DNA of 64,000 nt from Dyadobacter fermentans (GCF_019924045.1 NZ_JAHXBN010000028.1:62001-126000), one strand, 5' to 3'; counted from the first letter of the stretch, positions 9,230 through 18,765 are shown. Made by a program: numbers and translations. The notes: generated by a model from the sequence alone, not told the origin.

Positions 9230-10687
9230 TTACTCTTCGATACAAGCAACTCCTTTTGCAGCGAATTGTTCCAAAACGCCGTTCAGGTTTGTCAGGTTAT
9301 CCTTAGCCTCAGCTTCGTCCTTAGCCTGGATTGCCTTTTCGAAATACGGTTTCGCTTTTTTGAATTTACCGCAAACACGGCCTTCAACTTCTTTACCACG
9401 CTGCTGATATTCAGTCATGTTCATGTTATCCACTTCGCCTTTCAGCTGCACAGCTTCGTTGAAGTAGAAAACCCCCAGGTTGTAAAGTGCGTCGTAGTTC
9501 GTAGCATCGATTTCCAAAGCTTTTTTGTAGTTAGCTACCGCTTTGTCACTTGCTTCCTTTTGTTTTGCTTTCGCGTCAGCAAGTTCTTTTTGCAATGCAG
9601 CTACGTCTTGTCCTTTTGCAGCTTCCTGAGCAGCTTTCACTTCGCCTTCCAGTTTAGCAATCGCTTCGGTGCTTTCTTTTTTCTTCGCAGTTACGTCTGC
9701 TAGCTGACGCTTCAGGTCCGCATTCTTAGGCTGCTTCTTAATCAGCGCGCCGATACGTTTCACCTCTCCGTCATACACAGCGATCTTGTCTTTTTCAGCC
9801 GCAAGGTTTTTTTCAGCAGAGCTGGCAGCGTTGTTACCGGAACCCACTTTAGCGTTCAACTGTTTTACCTTGTCCGTAGCCGTTCTGTACATGTTATCAT
9901 ACAAAATAGCCAGGTTTACCACATTCTGGGTGTTTTTAGGATCAGCTGCTGCCAAAGCTTCAAGCTCCTGGATAGCCTGGTCCTCTTTACCCGAAGCCAG
10001 CAAGATGTTTACAACTTCAGCTTTCAAATCTTTGTTACCCGGTGATTGTTTCAAACCGTTGTTCAAGGTTTCGATAGCCTTATCGAAGTTGTTTTCTGAA
10101 CGGTACAGCTGAGCCAGACCGTAGAAAACGCTGGGATCTTTACCGCCGTTGGCAGCATATTTCTCGAAAGAAGATTTTGCAATATCCTTTTTGTCAAGCT
10201 GTTGTGCTGCGATACCACCATAAAGGGATGCCAATGTATCCTTTTTGTTGATCTCCTGCGCAGCCTGGAACATTTCCAGCGCGCCGCCCAGATTTTTAGC
10301 CTGGTATTTTTCAGCACCTTGCTTTACGAATGCATTGAAAAGCTGGGTTCCTTCACCGCCGGCGATTACGTTCGCGGCTTCTTTGGAAGATTTACCTGGC
10401 TCCCCTTTCTTCGTAACATCCAGCTCAACAACCTTTTTGTAGGCTTCCAAAGCCGTTTTTGCTGCACTAGAATCTACTTCTGAACCTTGTAGGGCTATGT
10501 TTTCATAAAGTTTAGCGCGTTCGAGCCAGAATGAAGCCTTTGCACTTGCTTTGGGATCAGTGGCATCTTTATCGCTTTTCTCTTTGTCCTTACGAAATCC
10601 ATCTACCAAAGCCTTGTTCACAGCGTCCTGCGCCATCGCAGCACAGCCGAACAGGCTAAGTGCAGAAACAAAAAACAGTTTTTTCAT
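9230..10687 (-). CDS. Exported TPR-repeat protein with central coiled coil
   Basis: The 485-residue product has a signal peptide (MKKLFFVSALSLFGCAAMAQ) and several tetratricopeptide repeats (for example ALEMFQAAQEINKKDTLASL, KSSFEKYAANGGKDPSVFYG and AVANYKKALEIDATNYDALY). A long Lys/Glu/Ala-rich coiled coil lies at about residues 285-390. It ends at CIEE. TPRs make protein-protein contacts; the signal peptide places the protein in the periplasm. It lies 72 bp downstream of gyrA on the same strand, with no clear terminator between them. The partner is unknown. Confidence 0.8.
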   Translation of the reverse strand: MKKLFFVSALSLFGCAAMAQDAVNKALVDGFRKDKEKSDKDATDPKASAKASFWLERAKLYENIALQGSEVDSSAAKTALEAYKKVVELDVTKKGEPGKSSKEAANVIAGGEGTQLFNAFVKQGAEKYQAKNLGGALEMFQAAQEINKKDTLASLYGGIAAQQLDKKDIAKSSFEKYAANGGKDPSVFYGLAQLYRSENNFDKAIETLNNGLKQSPGNKDLKAEVVNILLASGKEDQAIQELEALAAADPKNTQNVVNLAILYDNMYRTATDKVKQLNAKVGSGNNAASSAEKNLAAEKDKIAVYDGEVKRIGALIKKQPKNADLKRQLADVTAKKKESTEAIAKLEGEVKAAQEAAKGQDVAALQKELADAKAKQKEASDKAVANYKKALEIDATNYDALYNLGVFYFNEAVQLKGEVDNMNMTEYQQRGKEVEGRVCGKFKKAKPYFEKAIQAKDEAEAKDNLTNLNGVLEQFAAKGVACIEE

Positions 10688-10759
10688 AAATATTAACTTT
10701 GGTTGTGATTGATTGTTCGAGTTCTAAATATAAATCAATTAATATAATTTTTACAAAAA

Positions 10760-13387
10760 TCATGCCTCTGCGTCGTCGGAAGGCTCTTCATCGTCCTCCT
10801 CCTCGTCATCAGCGACATCTTCATCCTCGTCCAATTCATCATCCGTAACAATTATATCTTCTGCCGAAGCACCTTCAACCTGCGCTACCGGTTTAGGTAC
10901 TACGTTGCCTTCTTCATCCAGCTCCTCGGCTTTTTCATCCGGGTCTTTCAGAATGCGGGTAACCGACGTAATTTCATCCGTGTTGCTCAGGCGGATCAGT
11001 TTCACACCCTGGGTGTTACGTCCAGCCTGGCGGATGTCCTGCACGCTCATACGAATAGCGATACCATTGCGCGTGATGATCATCAGGTCATCTTCCTCGG
11101 TTACCTCACGGATAGCCACCAGCTTGCCTACCTTGTCGGTTGCATTCATGGTCGAAACCCCTTTACCACCACGGTTAGTAACACGGTAACTGTCAATCGC
11201 TGAACGTTTTCCGTAACCGTGTTCCGAAACCACGAGCAGCTGTGCATCCTCGCGGCTGATACAAACCATTCCGATTACCTTGTTCTCAGGATCGTTCAGG
11301 TTGATACCGCGCACACCGGCAGCGGTACGGCCCATTGGTCTTACCCCTTTTTCATTGAAACGCACCGCACGACCGGCCGCTGACGCGATCACTATGTCGT
11401 TGTCCCCGTTAGTCAATGCCACGTTCAGCAGGCGATCGCCTTCATTAATCGAAATAGCGATGATACCGTTGGTACGCGGACGTGAATATGCTTCGAGCAA
11501 CGTCTTCTTGATAGTGCCCTGCTCGGTACACATAATGAGGTAATTATTGTTGATATAATCCTCATCCGACAATGTTTTCACATTGATTACGGAGCGGATC
11601 GAATCACCGGATTCGAGGCTGATCAGGTTCTGGATCGGGCGGCCTTTGGAAGTCTTGCTTCCCTCAGGCACCTCGTAAACCTTCATCCAGAACAACTTAC
11701 CGTATTCGGTAAAGATCAACAGGTAGTTAAGCATTGTCGCGGAGAACAAATGCTCGGTGAAATCGGTATCCTTGGTTTTCACACCGCGGGAACCAACCCC
11801 TCCCCTTGTTTGGGTACGGTATTCCGATAGCGGCGTGCGTTTGATGTAACCTTCTTTGGAAATGGTAATGAGCATTTCCTCGTCGGCGATCATATCTTCA
11901 TCGCTGAATTCCTCTGCGGAGAACTCGATTTGCGTTCTGCGCTCGTCGCCGTAGCGTTCCTTAATTTCGGTCAGCTCGGTTTTGATGATTTCGTACTTGC
12001 GGTATTCGTTGGCCAGGATGTCTTTCAAGTCGGCGATCAGGAGCATAATCTCTTCATATTCCTTCACGATTTTCTCTCTTTCCAGACCAGTCAAACGTTG
12101 CAAACGCATATCAAGGATCGCGCGTGCCTGGATTTCCGACAGACTGAACTGCTCCATCAATCCGGTCTTCGCAGTTTCCGGGTCACGGGCTGCGCGGATC
12201 AACGCGATCACGGCGTCGAGGTTATCGAGCGCGATCAGCAAACCTTGGAGAATGTGTGCACGTTTTTCAGCTTCGCGCAGTTCGTATTCCGTCCGGCGGG
12301 TAATCACCACAATCCGGTGGTCTACATAATGCTTGATCAGGTCTTTCAGGTTGAGCAACACCGGGCGGCCTTTTACGAGCGCCACGTTGTTCACCCCGAA
12401 AGAAGTTTGCAGCGGTGTGTATTTGAACAGGTGGTTCAATACGATATTGGGTATAGCATCCTTTTTCAGGTCGAAAACAATGCGCATACCCTCGCGGTCC
12501 GACTCGTCGCGGATGTCGGAAATACCTTCGAGTTTCTTATCATTGATCAACGACGCGATCCGTTCGATCATCGCCGCCTTGTTGATCATATAAGGAATTT
12601 CGGTGACGATGATCTGCTCGCGGCCGGTTTTAGAAACCTCGAACTGCGCCTTCGAACGCATGATAATGCTTCCGCGGCCGGTTTCCATGGCCGAACGAAC
12701 GCCATTGTAGCCGTAAATGATACCACCCGTCGGGAAATCAGGAGCCTTTACGTGCTCCATCAGTTCCGGGATTGTAATGTCGTTGTTGTCGATGTAAGCG
12801 AGTACCCCGTCTACCACTTCGCCCAGGTTGTGCGGCGCCATGTTGGTGGCCATACCTACCGCGATACCGGAAGACCCGTTAACGAGCAGGTTCGGGAATT
12901 TGGCCGGAAGTACCGACGGCTCGCTCAGCGAGTCATCGAAGTTGGGCTGGAAATCAACCGTGTCCTTGTTCAGGTCGGCGAGCAGCTCGTCAGCAATTCT
13001 TTTCAGCCTTGCCTCCGTATAACGCATCGCCGCGGGATTGTCACCGTCGACAGACCCAAAGTTACCCTGACCATCGACGAGCGGATAGCGCAGCGACCAC
13101 GGCTGGGCCATACGTACCATCGTGTTATAAACCGATGAGTCACCGTGCGGGTGGTATTTACCCAAAACCTCCCCAACAATACGAGCCGACTTTTTATGGG
13201 ACCGGTTGTAACTTACGCCCAGATCGTCCATTCCATAAAGGACCCGCCTGTGAACGGGCTTCAGACCATCGCGAACGTCGGGCAAAGCGCGGGAGATGAT
13301 AACGGACATCGAGTAATCGATGTAGGCTCCACGCATTTCATCCTCGATATTAATCGGGATAATGTTTTCACCAGAAGATTCTGCCAT
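10760..13387 (-). CDS. gyrA: DNA gyrase subunit A
   Basis: The 875-residue product is the breakage-reunion subunit of DNA gyrase, which with GyrB introduces negative supercoils. The catalytic Tyr is Y123 ([10 protein letters not shown]). The quinolone-determining region reads [11 protein letters not shown], so the residue equal to E. coli Ser83 is Ser84 and the residue equal to Asp87 is Asn88. The C-terminal wrapping domain starts near residue 525 with a GyrA-box-like QTRGGVG, which identifies gyrase rather than topoisomerase IV. A long Asp/Glu-rich tail closes the protein. The start has normal family spacing ([18 protein letters not shown]). Confidence 0.97.
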   Translation of the reverse strand: MAESSGENIIPINIEDEMRGAYIDYSMSVIISRALPDVRDGLKPVHRRVLYGMDDLGVSYNRSHKKSARIVGEVLGKYHPHGDSSVYNTMVRMAQPWSLRYPLVDGQGNFGSVDGDNPAAMRYTEARLKRIADELLADLNKDTVDFQPNFDDSLSEPSVLPAKFPNLLVNGSSGIAVGMATNMAPHNLGEVVDGVLAYIDNNDITIPELMEHVKAPDFPTGGIIYGYNGVRSAMETGRGSIIMRSKAQFEVSKTGREQIIVTEIPYMINKAAMIERIASLINDKKLEGISDIRDESDREGMRIVFDLKKDAIPNIVLNHLFKYTPLQTSFGVNNVALVKGRPVLLNLKDLIKHYVDHRIVVITRRTEYELREAEKRAHILQGLLIALDNLDAVIALIRAARDPETAKTGLMEQFSLSEIQARAILDMRLQRLTGLEREKIVKEYEEIMLLIADLKDILANEYRKYEIIKTELTEIKERYGDERRTQIEFSAEEFSDEDMIADEEMLITISKEGYIKRTPLSEYRTQTRGGVGSRGVKTKDTDFTEHLFSATMLNYLLIFTEYGKLFWMKVYEVPEGSKTSKGRPIQNLISLESGDSIRSVINVKTLSDEDYINNNYLIMCTEQGTIKKTLLEAYSRPRTNGIIAISINEGDRLLNVALTNGDNDIVIASAAGRAVRFNEKGVRPMGRTAAGVRGINLNDPENKVIGMVCISREDAQLLVVSEHGYGKRSAIDSYRVTNRGGKGVSTMNATDKVGKLVAIREVTEEDDLMIITRNGIAIRMSVQDIRQAGRNTQGVKLIRLSNTDEITSVTRILKDPDEKAEELDEEGNVVPKPVAQVEGASAEDIIVTDDELDEDEDVADDEEEDDEEPSDDAEA

Positions 13388-13671
13388 AAACGATTAGAAA
13401 AGAATCAAAATTTTAAGTTGGGCTAAACCGATAGATTCAATCGCCCAGCGGATTAATACAATCTTGTTGGTACTAAAAAGTCAAATTTCGCCATTTTTAA
13501 GCATTCTAACAAACTATCTTTTGTGCTATTTCAACCCCTTGGGCGTATATCGGTGACTATCCGCGCATTACCTTCCAGAATTATCCCGGGGAAAACTAAA
13601 TTGGCATCTATCATTAAAAATCCCGTTCTTCCTGCTTATTAGCATTAGCTTAATTTTCGACAATTTCACCT

Positions 13672-14976
13672 ATGCCTTTACTATTAACCTTTATCGCGAT
13701 CCTCGCCCTAATCCTACTCATTGCCTGGCTTAAAATCGACACATTCATTTCCTTCCTGCTGGTTTCGATCGCGCTCGGGCTCGCGAGCGGACTGGAAGTG
13801 GACACGGTGAGCAAAGCCATCCAGAAAGGTGTGGGGGGGACCCTGGGCGACCTGGTACTTATTGTCGGGTTCGGGGCGATGCTGGGGAAGATGGTGGCGG
13901 ACAGTGGTGCGGCCCAGCGAATCACCGACGCGCTGATCAGCCTTTTCGGTCAGAAATATATCCAGTGGGGTATGGCGCTCGCGGGATTTGTGATCGGTAT
14001 ACCATTGTTCTATAATGCAGGGTTCGTGATTGTGATTCCATTGATTTTTATGATCAGTGCAACCGCCCGTTTACCATTATTATATATAGGTATTCCCATG
14101 TTATCCGCATTGTCGGTGGCGCACGGGTACCTCCCACCCCACCCTTCCCCCGCGGCGATCGCCAGCCAGTTGCATGCCGACCTGGGCAAAACCCTATTCT
14201 ATGGCATGATCGTTTCGCTGCCTGCCATCGCGGTGGCCGGTCCTATTTTTGGAAAAACATTGAAACGCTTCCAGCCCAAGCCCGACGCCGACCTGTTCGA
14301 TGTAAAACCCCGCCCCGCTTCCGAACTTCCCGGATTGGGGATCAGCGTCATTACCGCATTACTTCCAGTGTTTCTGCTTACGACCATGTCGGGTGTCAAA
14401 CGCATTTATCCCGACAATAAACTGATTGCATTGTTGGCAGAGCCCTATTTCGGAATGCTGGTTTCGGTGCTTTTCGCAGCATATGCATTAGGTGTAAAGC
14501 GTGGAATGAGCATGAAAAAGGTGGGTAAATCCATGGAAGAAGCCTTCAAAGGCGTTTCCTCAATTTTGCTGATCATCGCCGGCGCAGGTGTATTCAAGGA
14601 AATCATGACGGCCAGCGGCGTAAGCACCTTCATTGCCGAAAGCCTCAAAGGAATGGACATCTCCCCGCTCCTGCTCAGTTGGGCCATTGCGGCGGTGATC
14701 CGCGTTTGCGTGGGCTCTGCTACTGTTGCCGGACTTACGACCGTAGGCATTCTCGCGCCCCTGCTCGCAAATGCGGGCGTACCCGCGGAGCTGCTCGTAC
14801 TCGCCATAGGTTCAGGCAGTTTGATGTTCTCCCACCTCAACGACGGCGGCTTCTGGCTCTTCAAAGAATACTTCAATCTGAGCATCAAAGACACGATCCT
14901 TACCTGGTCGGTGATGGAAACAATTGTGTCAATAATGGGTTTGCTGGGCGTTTTGGTACTAAATTTGTTCATGTAA
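13672..14976 (+). CDS. GntP-family permease (gluconate or D-serine type)
   Basis: The 434-residue product has about 12 hydrophobic segments and the GntP-family signatures: VGGTLGDLVLIVGFGAMLGKMVADSG near the N-terminus, LPPHPSPAAIA in the middle and GSGSLMFSHLNDGGFWLFKEY near the end. GntP proteins are proton symporters for gluconate, other sugar acids or D-serine (DsdX). The next three genes are a RidA protein, a D-threonine aldolase/D-serine dehydratase-like enzyme and a dipeptidase, so a D-amino-acid substrate is more likely here than gluconate. That choice is inference from context. Confidence 0.88.
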   Translation: MPLLLTFIAILALILLIAWLKIDTFISFLLVSIALGLASGLEVDTVSKAIQKGVGGTLGDLVLIVGFGAMLGKMVADSGAAQRITDALISLFGQKYIQWGMALAGFVIGIPLFYNAGFVIVIPLIFMISATARLPLLYIGIPMLSALSVAHGYLPPHPSPAAIASQLHADLGKTLFYGMIVSLPAIAVAGPIFGKTLKRFQPKPDADLFDVKPRPASELPGLGISVITALLPVFLLTTMSGVKRIYPDNKLIALLAEPYFGMLVSVLFAAYALGVKRGMSMKKVGKSMEEAFKGVSSILLIIAGAGVFKEIMTASGVSTFIAESLKGMDISPLLLSWAIAAVIRVCVGSATVAGLTTVGILAPLLANAGVPAELLVLAIGSGSLMFSHLNDGGFWLFKEYFNLSIKDTILTWSVMETIVSIMGLLGVLVLNLFM

Positions 14977-15179
14977 TCGACGCAGCTCTCGTTTCTACTC
15001 CGCCTGTTAAAACAGACGGAAATAGATACTTTTTCAACTAATAAAGAGTATTGCAATCAGAGTTATCAATCTTTACACTATCGACTTGCCGTTCGTTTCA
15101 ACGAACGGTCCCAGATTAGGATTAATAGAATAAGAAAATATTAAGAATAAGGATATTAAATTCAATCCACTTTGCTATC

Positions 15180-15656
15180 ATGGACAATACACCAGAATCA
15201 AACTTCGCCGCGCTTGGCCTCAGTCTTCCTCCTGCCCCGAAACCGGTCGGCGTCTACAAACCGTTATTGATCGTTGACAAGCGCTGGGTTTATGTTTCCG
15301 GACATGGTACGGTACAGGACGACGGCACGCTAATCATCGGACGCATCGGAAAAGACCTGAATGCAGATCAGGGTAAGCTCGCTGCGCGTCAGGTTGGTCT
15401 GGCAATCTTGTCCACGCTGAAAGCCAATCTCGGCAGCCTTAACCGCGTCAAAAGAGTGATCAAGGTACTCGGTATGGTGAACTGCACCGGCGATTTTGAA
15501 AAACATCCATTCATCATCAACGGATGCAGCGAGCTATTCGCAAAGGTTTGGGGTGAAGAAAACGGTATTGGAGTAAGAAGCGCCGTGGGGATGGGTACGC
15601 TACCCGACAACATTCCGGTCGAGATTGAGGCGATGTTTGAATTGGAAGAAAAGTAA
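15180..15656 (+). CDS. RidA-family protein (enamine/imine deaminase or related)
   Basis: The 158-residue product has the RidA (YjgF/YER057c/UK114) fold pattern, with YVSGHGTV at residues 38-45. R133 (GVRSAVGMGTLPDN) is at the place of the catalytic Arg of RidA, and acidic residues E148/E150 follow. RidA proteins hydrolyse reactive 2-aminoacrylate and other imines released by PLP enzymes. The length and the VRSAVGM form suggest the longer RidA-like subfamily rather than classical RidA. Its place next to a D-serine/D-threonine PLP enzyme fits removal of the reactive intermediate. A 10-bp-period repeat array starts 20 bp after the stop. Confidence 0.87.
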   Translation: MDNTPESNFAALGLSLPPAPKPVGVYKPLLIVDKRWVYVSGHGTVQDDGTLIIGRIGKDLNADQGKLAARQVGLAILSTLKANLGSLNRVKRVIKVLGMVNCTGDFEKHPFIINGCSELFAKVWGEENGIGVRSAVGMGTLPDNIPVEIEAMFELEEK

Positions 15657-15675
15657 TGAGCCTGAGGATGAAATA

Positions 15676-15814
15676 GTCAATTGTGGTCAGGAGTTGTCAG
15701 GTATTGTCAGAACGCCATTTAATGCATCCATGCCTGCACTTGACCACAAATGACTATACATGACAAAACTTGACCAATCCTTACCACATTTAACAATACC
15801 TGACCAATTCCTCA
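15676..15814 (+). repeat. Paired inverted 10-bp-period array between ridA-like and aldolase genes
   Basis: Left arm: GTCA at 15676, 15686, 15696 and 15706, each followed by six variable bases. Right arm: TGAC or one-base variants at 15741, 15751, 15761, 15771, 15781, 15791 and 15801, exactly 10 bp apart. The arms are inverted relative to each other around a 31-base spacer. The array fills the gap from the RidA stop to 17 bp before the next ATG. Confidence 0.85.
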
Positions 15815-15830
15815 CGCAAACCTGCATCAC

Positions 15831-16943
15831 ATGTCCTGGTACCTGCTCAACAATCCGGAGAAAGTAATTTCCCCGTCGCTCCTGTTCTATAAAGATCGCA
15901 TCGAAAGCAATATCCGGAGTATGATCAGCATCGCCGGCTCTTCGGAAAGGCTTGTGCCGCATGTCAAAACCCACAAATGCCCGGAGATTGTTGAAAAGCA
16001 ACTTTCAGCGGGTATTTCCAAGTTTAAATGTGCCACCATTGCCGAAGCCGAAATGGTGGCCGGCGCCGGTGCTCCGTGGGTATTGATCGCCTACCAACTT
16101 GTCGGCCCGAATATCGACCGGCTCTTCGCATTGCGCTCGAAATTTCCGAATACGACATTTGCCTCGCTTATCGACAACGAACAGACTGCGGCAGTACTCC
16201 ATGAAGCTTCCATTTCAAAGGGATTTCGCTCCAACGTGTTTCTGGACGTCAACAACGGTATGAACCGAACCGGCCATGCTACGGACGAGAGCCTGCTATC
16301 ACTTTATCGTTATGTGAGCAGCCTCGAAGGACTCGCATTCGGCGGTGTGCACATTTACGACGGACATATCCGCAATCCGGAATTTTCGGAACGCAAAGCC
16401 GCGGCCGATGAAGCCTATGAAAAAGTACTTCCGTTGCTCGACCGCATTGAAACCGAATGCGGCTACGAGCCGATGATCATCGTCGGTGGGTCGCCGTCTT
16501 TCACGGTGCACACGCTCCGGCCGGATGTTTACCTCAGTCCAGGCACGAATGTACTTTGGGACTGGGGCTATGGCGATCGGTTTGACGGCCAGCCGTTCGA
16601 ACACGCTGCGCTGATCCTGACGCGCGTTGTATCCAAACCCGCTCCGGGCATCGTCACGATAGACCTTGGCCACAAAGCCATTTCCGCCGAAAATCCAATC
16701 GAAAACCGCCTTCGTTTGCTCAACCTGCCCGAATACACATTGTTAGGCCAAAGCGAAGAGCACGGCGTGCTGCAAGTAAGTACCGATGCATGGGAAGCGA
16801 TCCAGATCGGCGACGTCTTCTACGCACTCCCCTACCACATTTGCCCGACCGTAGCACTGCACGATTTCGCGACGGTGATCGAGGACGGTAACGTCATGGG
16901 CGAATGGCGCATTACGGCGCGCAGCAGGCGGATAACGATTTAA
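15831..16943 (+). CDS. D-threonine aldolase/D-serine dehydratase-like PLP enzyme (alanine racemase N-domain type)
   Basis: The 370-residue product is a fold-type III PLP enzyme. The Schiff-base Lys is most likely K46 in LVPHVKTHK, the motif of D-threonine aldolase and eukaryotic-type D-serine dehydratase. The PLP-phosphate region is VGGSPSFT (residues 218-225). H336 and C338 (ALPYHICPT) match the metal ligands of the C-terminal domain of this family. It should cleave D-threonine-like beta-hydroxy-D-amino acids or deaminate D-serine; sequence alone does not choose. It lies between two 10-bp-period repeat arrays in a cluster with a GntP permease, RidA and a dipeptidase. Confidence 0.88.
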   Translation: MSWYLLNNPEKVISPSLLFYKDRIESNIRSMISIAGSSERLVPHVKTHKCPEIVEKQLSAGISKFKCATIAEAEMVAGAGAPWVLIAYQLVGPNIDRLFALRSKFPNTTFASLIDNEQTAAVLHEASISKGFRSNVFLDVNNGMNRTGHATDESLLSLYRYVSSLEGLAFGGVHIYDGHIRNPEFSERKAAADEAYEKVLPLLDRIETECGYEPMIIVGGSPSFTVHTLRPDVYLSPGTNVLWDWGYGDRFDGQPFEHAALILTRVVSKPAPGIVTIDLGHKAISAENPIENRLRLLNLPEYTLLGQSEEHGVLQVSTDAWEAIQIGDVFYALPYHICPTVALHDFATVIEDGNVMGEWRITARSRRITI

Positions 16944-16960
16944 CAAAACGGTCTGATGTT

Positions 16961-17086
16961 GTCATGGAAAGTCATGATATTGTCATGAAAGTCAGTATTG
17001 TCTTTTGTTGTACATGCCCTACTGACAAAGCCTGACTATACATGACCACACTTGACTATACCTGACCACAACTGACTATAAAGACC
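16961..17086 (+). repeat. Paired inverted 10-bp-period array between aldolase and dipeptidase genes
   Basis: Left arm: GTCA at 16961, 16971, 16982 and 16991, then the variants GTCT (17000) and GTAC (17010). Right arm: TGAC at 17023, 17033, 17043, 17053, 17063 and 17073, exactly 10 bp apart, then a decayed unit at 17083. The arms are inverted with only about 10 bases between them. The array starts 18 bp after a stop codon and ends 17 bp before the next ATG. Confidence 0.85.
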
Positions 17087-17102
17087 ATTCAACCATTAAC
17101 AT

Positions 17103-18173
17103 ATGTTCCTCTTCGACGCACACCTTGACCTCTCCATGAACGCCGTGGAATGGAACCGGGACCTTACCCAGGACCTGTATTCGATCCGCGACCGTGAAAA
17201 GAACCTCACAGACAAGCCCGACCGCGGTAAAGGCGTAGTGAGTTTTCCGGAAATGCGTAAAGGCAATATCGGGCTTTGCGTAGCTACGCAAATCGGCCGC
17301 TACATTAAACCCGACAGTAAAATCCCGGGCTGGCATTCACAAGCACAGGCATGGGCGATCACGCAAGCGCAGGTGGCATGGTACAAGGCCATGGAAGAAG
17401 CTGGCGAAATGGTTCAGATCACCGGGTTAGCCGGCCTCCGCAGCCATCTGGAATTGTGGCAGAATGCCGAATCGACCGAGGGCTTGCCTATCGGCTACAT
17501 TCTTAGCCTCGAAGGCGCCGACTCATTCGTAAGCCTCAAAAACCTCGAAACCGCTTATGGCTATGGCCTTCGCGCGATCGGGCCTGCACATTACGGCCCG
17601 GGCGTGTATGCGTACGGGACTGACTCTGACGCGCCGCTGAGCGAGAAAGGCAAAGACCTGCTCCGCGAAATGGACCTGCTCGATATGATCCTCGACGCGA
17701 CCCATTTGTGCGACACCGCATTCTGGGAAGCGATGGATTTGTACAAAGGCCCGGTTTGGGCGAGCCATAACCTTGTTCGCGCCATTACACCGCACAACCG
17801 ACAGTTTTCTGATGAGATGATCAAGGTCCTGCTGGAACGCGACGCCGTAATCGGCATGGCGTTTGATGCCTGGATGATGATCCCCGGCTGGATACGCGGC
17901 AAATCGACCCCCGAAAATACAGGGCTGAAAATTGAGCACGTTGTGCAGCATATCGATCATATTTGCCAGATCGCCGGCAACGCATTGCACGTCGGCATCG
18001 GCTCCGATCTGGACGGTGCATATGGCAAAGAGCAATCGCCGGGCGACCTGGACTCCATCGCCGACCTGCAAACGATCCCCGGGCTATTGGCCGCGCGGGG
18101 CTACTCTGCAAGCGATATCGAGCATATTATGTGGCGCAATTGGGTCAACTTTCTGGAAAGGAACTGGGCCTGA
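17103..18173 (+). CDS. Membrane dipeptidase-like enzyme (peptidase family M19)
   Basis: The 356-residue product has the full metal site of the renal dipeptidase family: H7 and D9 (FDAHLDLS), E137 (SLEGADSF), H201 (DATHLCD) and H222 (ASHNLVRAI), with GIGSDLDG near the C-terminus. M19 enzymes hydrolyse dipeptides, often with a D residue at the C-terminal position, and some act on N-acyl-D-amino acids. There is no signal peptide, so it acts in the cytoplasm. It is the last gene of the permease/RidA/aldolase cluster and is followed by a terminator, so it may release free D-amino acids for the aldolase. Confidence 0.9.
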   Translation: MFLFDAHLDLSMNAVEWNRDLTQDLYSIRDREKNLTDKPDRGKGVVSFPEMRKGNIGLCVATQIGRYIKPDSKIPGWHSQAQAWAITQAQVAWYKAMEEAGEMVQITGLAGLRSHLELWQNAESTEGLPIGYILSLEGADSFVSLKNLETAYGYGLRAIGPAHYGPGVYAYGTDSDAPLSEKGKDLLREMDLLDMILDATHLCDTAFWEAMDLYKGPVWASHNLVRAITPHNRQFSDEMIKVLLERDAVIGMAFDAWMMIPGWIRGKSTPENTGLKIEHVVQHIDHICQIAGNALHVGIGSDLDGAYGKEQSPGDLDSIADLQTIPGLLAARGYSASDIEHIMWRNWVNFLERNWA

Positions 18174-18249
18174 CGGCATTAGCCTACTATTTTGCAAGAA
18201 TTTATAAAATCTAATAAATTCTTAATATAGCAATAAAAGGAGTTTTCAG

Positions 18250-18290
18250 AAAAGCTTCGCAACTTGGTACCATGGTTGCGGAGCTTTTTT
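18250..18290 (+). terminator. Rho-independent terminator after the dipeptidase gene
   Basis: A 14-bp stem with one mismatch (AAAAGCTTCGCAAC at 18250-18263 with GTTGCGGAGCTTTT at 18275-18288) ends in a T-run. It closes the D-amino-acid cluster. Confidence 0.88.
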
Positions 18291-18319
18291 GTTTTTATCC
18301 AAATAAACACCTATTCTTA

Positions 18320-18351
18320 TTTGGAATCATTTTAAATAAACAATATCTTTG
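18320..18351 (+). promoter_or_regulatory. Bacteroidota-type promoter for the small HMA-like gene
   Basis: TTTG at 18320-18323 and TATCTTTG at 18344-18351 are separated by 20 bp, matching the Bacteroidota consensus TTTG, about 19-20 bp, TAnnTTTG. It lies 66 bp before the next start codon. Confidence 0.65.
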
Positions 18352-18417
18352 ACTTATTAAATCAACGATCTAAATCAGGTCGGTAACATCCGGCCGCTAA
18401 ATTTCAAGTAACGACCA

Positions 18418-18681
18418 ATGGCAAATACATATAAAATTTTCTTTCGGACGCATATCCAGGCCAGCAAGTCGCTGCAAAAGCTGCACGACTGCCTGAAACA
18501 ATTGAATGTAAAACACTGGGCCTATGATTTTCAGGATTTCCTCCTGACCCTGACCTCCGAACTACCCGATTTCACCCGTATCCAGCTTGCCCTGCGGTCA
18601 GCCGGCTACGTTTGCCACTTTATCAAGCTCGAAAACATGAATGAGAGCCGTTTGGACACCAACGGCCTAGCAATTGCATAA
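18418..18681 (+). CDS. Small protein resembling a heavy-metal-associated domain without the metal cysteines
   Basis: The 87-residue product has no clear family by recall. Its pattern (YKIFFRTHI, then a helix, VKHWAYDFQDFLLTLTSEL, a second helix and SAGYVC) follows the beta-alpha-beta-beta-alpha-beta order of HMA/copper-chaperone domains. The usual CxxC after the first strand is replaced by ASKSL. It has its own promoter and terminator, so it is probably a real single-gene unit. The HMA relation is inference; a regulator or scaffold role is only a possibility. Confidence 0.65.
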   Translation: MANTYKIFFRTHIQASKSLQKLHDCLKQLNVKHWAYDFQDFLLTLTSELPDFTRIQLALRSAGYVCHFIKLENMNESRLDTNGLAIA

Positions 18682-18718
18682 ACTGCTGACGTTTAACGGC
18701 TATCCATTCTCCTCTTGG

Positions 18719-18749
18719 GCAGTCATCGGCTTCCGGTGGCTGCTTTTTT
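18719..18749 (+). terminator. Rho-independent terminator after the small HMA-like gene
   Basis: An 11-bp stem with G-U pairs (GCAGTCATCGG at 18719-18729 with CCGGTGGCTGC at 18733-18743) and six T follow the stop codon by about 40 bp. Confidence 0.82.
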
Positions 18750-18765
18750 ATTGCACCTGTCTAGG

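Noticed and set aside
11930..13138. 402-codon frame opposite gyrA
   Set aside because: It is a mirror of a highly conserved gene with GC-rich codons; the translation has no family features.
15676..17086. CRISPR array
   Set aside because: Units of 10 bp with 6-bp variable parts and inverted arms do not match CRISPR repeats and spacers of about 30 bp, and no cas genes are present.
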